Assembly: GCA_014526335.1 (NCBI GenBank)
Contig: JACTAT010000305.1
Location: 45,117-109,116 of the forward strand
Length of the DNA: 64,000 nucleotides
Direction of reading: 5' to 3'
Source of the DNA: Chrysaora quinquecirrha
Taxonomy: Eukaryota > Cnidaria > Scyphozoa > Semaeostomeae > Pelagiidae
The stretch's first letter is position 1, and the number at the start of each line of letters is the position of its first letter. Position numbers and translations under genes: made by a program. Positions 55,420 through 64,000 of this stretch are shown piece by piece. Below the pieces are notes generated by a model that saw only the letters and a list, made by a program, of their open reading frames with translations, had not been told where the DNA came from and ran no database searches.

Positions 55420-57750
55420 TAATGTGGATGTGGACGATGATCAGTAATGTTGAGAAATATCTTCAATAGTAATGCGGAGGGGATTCTCGCTGTAATGTTA
55501 AGGATGTTCAGTAAATAGAATAGGCAGCCACGAGAGCTCTTCTTGACCATCCGGTCCTCCGCATTACTCCGCACCTCCACATTCCGATTCCCTAAAGGCT
55601 CAATGTTACTATTGATAGCCCTTCATATGACTCCGCATGAACAACATTACTCATAGATACCCCAGCCCTCCACACTGCTTCGCATGATCCACCACATTAC
55701 TGCAAGATAGCTCTCCACATTATTGACCATCCCTCCTGAACAATGCTCCAAGATAGCCCTTCACGTCACTGATGACCCCTGGTGATAGCCTTCCACATTT
55801 CTTAAAGATATCCCTCCACATTACTCCGCACCCTCCACATTACTGATGATAGCCTTCTACGTTTCTTAAAGATAGTTCTCCATATTACCCGCATCTACTA
55901 CATCTATTACATTATAGCCCTCGACATTAGTGAACATCCTCCACATTACTGCAAGATAGCCCTCCACATTACTCCGCATCCTCCACATTACTGATGATAG
56001 CCCTCTACATTACTGAACGATAGCCCTCCGCATTACCTTGGACCCTTCACATTACTGAAAGATAGCCAAGCCCTTCACATTACTCCGCATGCACCACATT
56101 ACCGCAACATAGCCCACCACGTTACTGATGATAGCCTTCAAGATATTCCTCCACGCTACTTTAAAGATATTCCTCCACACTCAGCACCCTTCACATTACT
56201 GACAATAACCCTCCACGCTACTGATGATAGCTGTCTACGTTACTTCAAGAAGACCCTCCACATTACATCGCCTCCACTAGACAGCCCTCCGCAATCTCGG
56301 ACACCCTTCACATTTCTCGTGATATCCCTCCACGCCACTGAAAATAGCCTTCCACGCTACTTCAAGATAGCCCTCCACATCACTGTGTACCCTCCACATT
56401 ACCTGAAGATAGTCCTCCACATTACTTTGCATCCTTCACATTACTTGAAGCTTGAAGATAGTCCTCCACATTACTTCACACCCTTCATATTACTGATGAT
56501 AGCCCTCTACATTACTGAACGATAGCCCTCCGCATTACCTTGGACCCTTCACATTACTGAAAGATAGCCAAGCCCTTCACATTACTCCGCATGCACCACA
56601 TTACCGCAACATAGCCCACCACGTTGCTGATGATAGCCTTCAAGATATTCCTCCACGCTACTTTAAAGATATTCCTCCACACTCACCACCCTTCACATTA
56701 CTGACAATAACCCTCCACGCTACTGATGATAGCTGTCTACGTTACTTCAAGAAGACCCTCCACATTACATCGCCTCCACTACATTATCGCAAGAAAGCCC
56801 TCTACATTATTGTGCACCCTCCACATTAATTTAAGATAGCCCTCCACATTACTGAAAGATAGCCCCCGCATTACTTCGGACCCCTCACATTACAAGACCG
56901 TCGGAAGGAATCTCGGATTGGGGGGGCTGAACAACTTAAAAAGTATTAGATGGCGTAATGATTTTACGACGTCATACCATTGTTTTCAAAATTATTGGGG
57001 CAGCTCCCCGCTTCCGACGGCCCTGCATTACTGAAAATTAGGCCTCATCATTACCGAACATCCTCAAAATTACTGAAAAATAGCCCTCGGCATAACTACA
57101 AGATAGCCCTCTACATTCCTGCTCACTCTCCACATTTCTGAAAGACAGCCCTCCGCAATCTCGGACACCCTTCACATTTCTCGTGATATCCCTCCACGCC
57201 ACTGAAAATAGCCTTCCACGCTACTTCAAGATAGCCCTCCACATCACTGTGTACCCTCCACATTACCTGAAGATAGTCCTCCACATTACTTTGCATCCTT
57301 CACATTATACTTGAAGCTTGAAGATAGTCCTCCACATTACTTCACACCCTTCATATTACTGAAGGATAGTCCTCCACATTACTGAGCACCCTCCTCATTA
57401 CCGAACGAAGCCCTCCACATTACTTCACACCCTTCATATTACTGAAAGATAGACCTCCACATTACTTCGCACCCTTCACATTACTTGAAGCTTGAAGATA
57501 GTCCTCCACATTACTTCACACCCTTCATATTACTGAAGGATAGTCCTCCACATTACTGAGCACCCTCCTCATTACCGAACGAAGCGCTCCACATTACATC
57601 GCACTCTTCACATTACTGAAAGACAGTCCTCCACATTACTTCGCATCCTTTAAACTTCTGAAAGACACCCCTCCACATTATTGAACACCCTTCATATTAC
57701 TACCACATTAAAGATAACCCACAACATTACTGAACATCCTCCACATTAGC
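55420..57750 (-). repeat. CCTCCACATTACTGAAGATAG minisatellite with higher-order duplications
   Basis: About 2.3 kb of degenerate units around CCTCCACATTACT (complement AGTAATGTGGAGG). Larger blocks are duplicated: text from about 55990 recurs at about 56490, and text at 56281 recurs at about 57144. The first 100 bases are in the opposite orientation. Confidence 0.92.
56895..57023. mobile_element. Small MITE nested in the minisatellite
   Basis: ACCGTCGGAAG at the left pairs with CTTCCGACGG at the right. It interrupts the CCACATTAC array and is unlike the flanking repeats. Confidence 0.6.
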
Positions 57751-58267
57751 CCTGAGATGTAATGAATTCATTTGAAATGTTCTGATCAAAAACATCTTCA
57801 TTCATCCTTCGTTGGAATCGAGAATTTGAAATCTTGAAATCCTTTTGTGTTATCCTGAAATGGCCGTCATTAGGAATCAGTACAATGCAGAGCAGTTATA
57901 ATTATGCAACGAATGGCATTACTGTAACTAATGACCTCATTATCTGTCTGAGAACATGTAATTAACGACCAAATCATAGATCTAAGCATCCGCTCTTCCA
58001 GGTAACGACTTTTCTGGTAAAAATCGTCCATGTGACCCTATTGTTTATTGTGTTGAAAACAATAGCAAAAACAATGGAAGAAGGGTTGTTCCCCACTTTT
58101 CGGCGAGATTCTGGTAGCTAGGGTGAAAAAACCAAGCGATGGCACGCCTTCAACAGTTTGCCCTTGCTTCTGGTCCAAGTGCGCAGCCCAGGGACCTTCT
58201 AGAAAAGCGTGCTCGCTCTGACAAAAAAGACAATAGACTTGCAAGCGCGTTTTAGTATAAGAGACTA

Positions 58268-58432
58268 GCTCGGCCGCTCGCGCTACGCGCGAGGCGGCCA
58301 TCGCTAGCTCCTGCGGAGGGCTTCTCGCCGCTTCGCGGCTCGCGGGCGACGCTTCGCGTCGCTCCGCTCGGCTGCCGCTCGCTGCGCTCGCGGCAACCTC
58401 TCGGTGGCACGTGCTCCGCACGTGCTTCTCCA
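58268..58432. repeat. Cluster of GC-rich short hairpins
   Basis: Successive small palindromes such as CTCGCGCTACGCGCGAG, CGCCGCTTCGCGGC, GACGCTTCGCGTC and GCACGTGCTCCGCACGTGC, each with a 3-4 base loop. A similar hairpin GGAAGCGCGCTGCGCGCGCT is at 55213. Confidence 0.85.
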
Positions 58433-58499
58433 TAACTCTGAACTCGTTAGGAAACTCATGTGTGCACATAGTAGTCGGCTCTGTAAGAAATAAGGTGAC

Positions 58500-59170
58500 T
58501 GACGTCATACACACGCGTGATTTTAATTGCGATCATCATTGGCAAGAGTAAAAACGATTAGGTGAACATCCGACTTGAATGGGAATCTAGTACGGAGAGA
58601 ATAAAAGTCCACATGAACGTCATGCACCGAAGGGATTTTAGTTGCGTTTATCGTTACAAAGGGTAGAAAGGACCACGTGACCATCGTAGCGGAATGGAAT
58701 TCTCATATGAGCAGATTAAAAATCCACATGGAAGTCATGCCCAAGAGGGATTTCAGTTGCGAATATCGTTGCTAAGGATATAGGGGGCCACATGAACATC
58801 CGACTCGAAGGGGATTCATATATGAGCAGAATAAGAATGAACATGGAGGTGATGCAGCAAAGAGATTTTCGTTGGGTACGTGGTTGCAAAGGGTCAAAAG
58901 CACCACGTGACCATCCGACTGCAATTGGAATCTCATATGAACAGAATCGAAAATCCGGACTGACGTCATGAACGAAAGGGATTTTAGTTGCAAATATCTT
59001 TCTAAGGGCAGAAATGATCACGTGACAATGTGACTTGATTTGGAACCTCATGCAGAGAATATCCAGATTGACGTCATGCACCAAAGGGACTTTAGTTGTC
59101 AGCAACTTTGGTAGGGGGAGAAAGGATCACGTGACCATCTAACAGGATGGAAATCGCACATGAAACGTTC
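58500..59170 (+). repeat. 115-bp tandem repeat carrying CRE-like and E-box-like motifs
   Basis: GATTTTAGTTGC-type anchors recur at about 58521, 58634, 58750, 58865, 58981 and 59091. Units carry variants of TGACGTCATG and CCACGTGACCATC. Confidence 0.9.
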
Positions 59171-59254
59171 CCTTGAAACGACGTCTTATGCCCGATCTTG
59201 CGACTGCTCGATTCCCGGTTGCCACTTTTAAGGTGTAGGAGTTTTTCAGGAAAC

Positions 59255-59990
59255 CTTACTGTTGAAAATGTAGTGAATATTTGGAACAAGAATCGACAAT
59301 AGGGAATATATGCAAGAGATGTTAACTTAATTTTAGGACAATGACGACGCGAGCCATTATCGTGAAATTGCCTCAACGACATGGTTGAGTAAATTAGAAA
59401 GACGCAATACGTCAAGGTTAACAAAATCACACGATTTCTTACCGAAAAGCTTAGTAAATAGGAAATACAAAACAAACTATTTTCCTGAGTATTTTTCCGG
59501 GTGAGCTAACTGATTAAAACTTCGTTTACATTTTCAACAGGAATTGAAAATAAGAAATTCATCCAAGAAATGTTAATTAATTTTTAGGAAAATAAGGGCT
59601 TGGGCAATTAACGTGAAATTGCCTCAAAGACATGGTTGAGTAAATTAGAATGACGCAATAGATTGAAGTAAACAGAAATCAGAGATTTGTTAAGAAAAAA
59701 CCTGGGAAAATGGGGAATAGAAAACAAACTATTTTCCTGAGTAGTTTTTTCCGGATGAGCTAACTGATTAAAACTTCGTTTACATTTTCAACAGGAATTG
59801 AAAATAAGAAATTCATCCAAGAAATGTTAATTAATTTTTAGAACAATAACGGCATGAGCCATTAACGTGAAATTGCCTCAAAGACATGGTTGAGTAAATT
59901 GCATCGACGCAATAGATTGAAGTAAACAGAAATCAGAGATTTGTTTAGAAAAAACCTTAGTAAAAAGGAAATACAAAACAAACGATTTTA
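59255..59990 (+). repeat. 250-bp tandem repeat, three copies
   Basis: GAGCTAACTGATTAAAACTT recurs about 254 bases apart (59503 and 59757). GTGAAATTGCCTCAA-GACATGG occurs three times. Confidence 0.88.
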
Positions 59991-60983
59991 AAAGGGAAAA
60001 CGTATCGGCGCATTGAATCCTGGCCCGGCAACGTTTCGAACCCTGTCATGTGTGCCACGTAACACGCCGACCCTTCTAGATCCTTCTGAGCTGTGACGCA
60101 GCAGCTAAACCGAAATTATCCCGTAATGGCACAAGCCACGCCGTGACTGGCTGAAACGAAGAGGCCCTTTGTTTCGTAACACAATCAGCCAGGGGCACGC
60201 TTCCAAGGTCGAGGTTGCCAAGCCTTTGTTTGCAAAACCACCGTTACTGTATGAAATGTACGACCTTTGTTCGCCTTTGTTCCCGGTCCGATATCACGAC
60301 AAAAGCGCTGGTATTTGCAACCCCACGAGTCAGGTGGCAGCAGCCGGCCCCCGAAGCTGTCGTGATGGCACGCCTACAACTCGGGTGCTCGACACCGCGA
60401 CGGACTGCGCACGACCCGGTACGGCGCAACCCGAGGAGCTACTCTGACGAGTTGACCCGCGTGCCAAAAGCACACATTAGTATATAGATAAAGTCAAATT
60501 CCTTAATAGTCTCCGATCCAGTACTGGAATTCCTTAAGTTTTTGTCTACCCGAGTACTACCTTCCTTATAAAGCACTTCCTTATAAAAAAAAATGCGTGT
60601 ACCTATCCTTAGTTAGAGGTTGATAGAGGTGCTTTATAGGCTAGTATACAATGGCATAAAGCTGAAAAAATTCTTCATACTTTTGAGACACACAAACCCA
60701 CGTTGAAATAAAGCACAATATAGTCTTGAATTATTAATTAACAAATTTGTTTTCATATTGAATTTTTTATCACAATTGACTTGAAATACATAAAAACAAT
60801 CAACGAAAGAAGTGAATGTAATGAAATCTTATACCCATTAGAAAAAAATCATAGAGTCATACAGTATTAAATTATATCTTACTTGATGTCAGAGAGTACT
60901 GTGTCTTATCTTTATCAAGATCCTGCAGCTGTACTTCAGCTGAAGTTTCTTTATAGTACAGTAGCTGCTGTTTGCTTATAATT

Positions 60984-61175
60984 TTTATGCTTCTAGTCCT
61001 TACGAAGTTGATTCTATAGCGATTCAAGGTTTGTCCTTACGAAATAGCGATTTTGACCGTAAAATGATGAGGGTTTAAATTTTCTCCCAAAGCCATTTTT
61101 CACGGTCAAAGCCTTTATAGAATTTCACAATTTTAACACCTTTAAAATCAATATCTTAAGGACTAGAAGCATAAA
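60984..61175. mobile_element. MITE with 19-bp perfect inverted ends
   Basis: TTTATGCTTCTAGTCCTTA at 60984-61002 and its exact inverse at 61157-61175. The interior has paired GACCGTAAAA and CACGGTC motifs. Confidence 0.8.
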
Positions 61176-62340
61176 ACTTTGCCTCAACACTAAAAAGAAG
61201 GTGCTAAATTCGAATCTGAAGTCGAAATTTCTCTATGACCTAATTTTCAATTATTTTGAAAACGAGGCCCTTAGTTGAAATGGTCTATTGATTGAAAATT
61301 CAAACATAGCAAGTTTTAATGTTAATCAAAAATATTAGTTTCAAAAAGTAATTATTGAGCTGTCTTAGATGTGGGTTTTGCAACAGCATGAAGCTGCACC
61401 ACTAGACATTTCAATGACCTCTTTCCTCCTTAACTGCAATATCAGTTGTTATTTGGTCCCCACCTGCATGACTCATTTCCCTTCTATTAAAGATCTGAAA
61501 AAAAGACATGAATTCTAGTTTCAATCGATGAAGGAGAAAGGAAAAGAACCAAGAGCTTCCTGATTTCTTGTTTCATATGCTGATCTGATCTCTGAAAGTC
61601 AACATTCTGCATCTAGCAAAAACATTACAAAGCCCCCCAATGCCAAACTACTTTTCTTTATAAATGGCATGCGCAAAATATTTGAACCAACAGTTTCTTT
61701 TCGAAATCCATAGCCTTCTTTCTATCCATAAGTAGCCTTCACCCTCGATCTTTTTCCCGCTCATAAAACTCAAAGATCGCGTTTCACGCTCGTAATCCTT
61801 CTTACCCTTGAATTGACTGAAGTATGTATCTTAAAGTTGTAGCAAAATGGAAGCGCGATCTTGATTCGTGAAAAGGTTATTTCTTCCCCTGTCTCGGGCG
61901 TTTTTATGACAATCCTGACTTTTTGTGTGTTAATTATAGTCGTCACACTCTCATACACACGCATTTCATAATCACTGATACGCTTGATTCATATTGCAGT
62001 ACCTTGTTTCATACTTGTCAAGAAGAAATTTCATGCTTCCTTCATGCCACGTGCTATAAACTAAATCTGCACGTGCACACAAGAAACACGAATCACGCAA
62101 AATCGTGAAGAAAAAAGCACTTTTACGTCATCACTGCAAAAATTTACCTGCCAGATCCCCAATTTTTTGGGGACCCTCGTTTTATGTTTTATACACTGGT
62201 ATCTACAGTACATTATAGTTAATGAGTGCATGCACCGGTTATTCGGGTCTTGTCGTCAAGTACGTTTTAACGGTGATTTACTATGGAAATCATTTATTTT
62301 CTGTTTCATAGGTGAAGATTTTTCTTGGCTTCAAACTATA

Positions 62341-62742
62341 CACGTTTTTTTTATAAGGAATCACTTTATAAGGAACCTACTTGTAGAAGACACGAAAATT
62401 TAAAGAACTTATACTACTAAAGAGAAAATAACTAGAGAACTTTTTATTGTTGAATAGTCTTATCACTGCGAATAATCAAGAATTAGAAAGCCGGTTCCAT
62501 TCATTTGCAGTCGAAAATCACATAAATTGTACGTTAAGCATGTATCAAATGTTTCCATGAGTAGTCTCGAGCTTTGCTCACATGCAAGTGTCTCTCTTTT
62601 ATTGTTAAGACCTCTGTATGTGCAGTTAAAATTAAGGAACTATTAAGGAACTTTTTGAACTACAAATGCCTCAAAAGAGGTCCAAAAATAAGGAACTTTA
62701 AGAACTAGGCCTTTAGGTAGGTTCTTTATAAAAAAAGCGTGT
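62341..62742. mobile_element. TA-target MITE (ATAAGGAA family)
   Basis: 402 bases, TA at 62339-62340 and 62743-62744. Ends CACG plus T run plus ATAAGGAA and the inverse. The interior repeats TAAGGAACT. Close relative of the 54929 element ends. Confidence 0.85.
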
Positions 62743-62859
62743 AACGCTCTTTCCCGGTAATTTTTCATTTGGGAAGTCAATCGTGTTGACTTAAAGCTCT
62801 TACAGGAGAGATCTTAAGCGACTGTTTACAGTATTCTCAAGAAGACTGTTTGGGCCTTA

Positions 62860-63065
62860 GCCAAACGATCAAACATTGTTGGTCCAACATTTCAAATTTG
62901 CTTTACAACAAATGTTTGACCGTTTGGTTACGTCCAAAAACATTGTTTGACAAGCAAATGTAACAAATTTTGTGGCGTGATGTTGCTTGACGCAAACCAA
63001 AATTGTCAGAAGAGTAATGTTTTTGGACGTGGCCAAACGGTCAAACATTTTGCTTGACAAGCTAG
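62860..63065. mobile_element. Inverted-repeat element with CCAAACGGTCAAACATT motif
   Basis: GTTTGACCGTTTGG-ACGTCCAAAAACATT and its inverse lie about 100 bases apart, with further copies of CCAAACG-TCAAACATT at both ends, giving a nested palindrome. Confidence 0.6.
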
Positions 63066-64000
63066 ATACTCTTGTTGCATAAAACTGAGTAGATATGCAA
63101 TATTCATACTCAGTACTTTTTCATTCCACCTGCAGAAAATTCAATATTTACAAAGATTATCATAAAAACGCCTTTGCGGTGAAATCCTTCACACAAATTG
63201 CAAAGACTGGTTGTACACGCTGTGTAATTCTGTTTGTCTGCAGAACGATTCCGTCGTTTTGTTGATTATTTTCTATTTGTTAAGCTTCTGAAGATGTATG
63301 AGTTTCTTTCTGTGAATCTTTCTGCTGGCACTTCCTAAATTGTCTTAGCGGCAATTTGCATTTAAATCAAAATTGCTGTATTTCGATATCCCATACAGAG
63401 ATCAAAGAACATTTCCTTCACGTCTCTGCCTATATGTCTTCTGACTACACTTTTCTTTGATAAGCAACTAGTCAATAAGCAACTAGGGCTGAGATGTTGT
63501 TAAAATTTTTGGTGAAATTGCTTTCTTTATGCAGGGATTGCCCTGATTTTGACAGACGCTGTGCCCAAACTGGCATCTCTCTCACGAATGTAGATCACTA
63601 AGGCTAGCTAAAACGCTAATTTAGTGAAAGCTCTCGTGTGAAATGAACTATCCTCACCTACCGCCTATAACGCACCTTTTTGCGTCATACCATCATACCT
63701 AAAGGTTATGTGACTAGCAAATTGAGATTCCGTTTAAGTTCATTAAATCGGTATTAATTGTTTTTCTATGATGATAGCAATCAAGGGTCCCAGAACAATT
63801 CCTTGGTGCACCCTAGATCAAACTTGATATGCTGCCGGTGATTGGTTAACAAGCTCGACCTTCCATGTGCGATGATCATCATGTCCTAATGATTGTGTAA
63901 CGTGAAATATTTAACCAGCTCATAGTGTGGTACAGGTTCATAGTGTTAAACAGTATCAAAAACATCGTGGAAGAACGTCTAGCTTAGTTTCAATGAGTTA

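Larger units (their letters stand above)
54929..60599. mobile_element. 5.67-kb TIR element built of tandem arrays, no transposase
   Basis: Perfect inverted ends of about 26 bases (CACGCA, nine T, ATAAGGAAGT) with TA at 54927-54928 and 60600-60601. Subterminal CCAGTACTG and AATTCCTTAA recur at both sides. Relatives in the window are only 357-402 bases. The interior consists of a minisatellite (55420-57750), GC-rich hairpins, a 115-bp array and a 250-bp array. Two separate elements whose inner ends were lost would be the alternative. Confidence 0.6.
60602..64000. other. Stretch without recognisable genes
   Basis: Outside the three inverted-repeat elements listed, only short open frames (none above 80 codons) with no family resemblance. 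A possible single end of another TA-type element (ACACTTTTCTTTGATAAGCA at 63448) has no partner in the window. Confidence 0.5.

Noticed and set aside
58038..58514. 158-codon minus ORF rich in Ala/Ser/Arg
   Set aside because: The Arg/Ala-rich part is a translation of the GC-rich hairpin cluster, which is open in several frames.

Overview
The window is eukaryotic nuclear DNA: AT-rich, with GT-AG introns, single-exon receptor genes, abundant short inverted-repeat transposons, SINE and LINE fragments, and minisatellites. The receptor family and repeat style suggest a cnidarian, probably a stony coral or other anthozoan. This is inference from gene content; no diagnostic marker gene is present.

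Region 1 (1-36667) is dominated by a large inverted duplication around a 500-base run of N (19628-20127). Each arm carries the C-terminal exons of a NOL8-like nucleolar protein gene: left copy on the minus strand (19627 down to 1), right copy on the plus strand (20128 to 36667). Seven exons can be traced in the right copy and all seven have counterparts on the left, with matching lengths wherever both are complete. The last intron (about 8.6-8.8 kb) of each copy holds two class A GPCR genes on the host strand. In the left arm one receptor is intact (5934-6797) and the other is a wreck (1122-1954). In the right arm both are intact (29598-30461 and 33154-34065). The arms differ by substitutions and by reciprocal transposon insertions, with clean empty sites in the partner arm. 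The structure is either a true palindromic duplication or two haplotypes scaffolded head to head.

Region 2 (36.7-52.1 kb) is a tandem array of the same GPCR family, all on the minus strand: a fragment at 37.8 kb, a nearly intact gene with one homopolymer frameshift at 38.1-39.1 kb, four intact genes (40437-41303, 42838-43704, 45246-46121, 50051-50932) and a terminal fragment at 51.9 kb. Three of the intact genes lie in 2.4-kb repeat units that include their flanks. A 13-base core and surrounding block recurs 110-260 bases upstream of six of the receptor genes and is a candidate promoter. A tRNA-derived SINE (47.05 kb) and a four-copy 285-bp tandem repeat (48.3-49.4 kb) sit inside the array.

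Region 3 (52.1-64 kb) has a decayed LTR retrotransposon with a lysine-tRNA type primer-binding site, then the first two exons of a plus-strand gene whose product begins like testin/LMCD1 PET-LIM proteins (54269-54549). A 5.67-kb element with perfect 26-base terminal inverted repeats and TA duplications (54929-60599) follows. It contains no transposase and is built largely of tandem arrays. The rest, to 64000, holds small inverted-repeat elements and no recognisable gene.

The main biology visible is local expansion and decay of a receptor family whose usual class A signature residues are altered, partly embedded in the intron of a ribosome-biogenesis gene, in a region heavily remodelled by non-autonomous transposons and by satellites derived from them.
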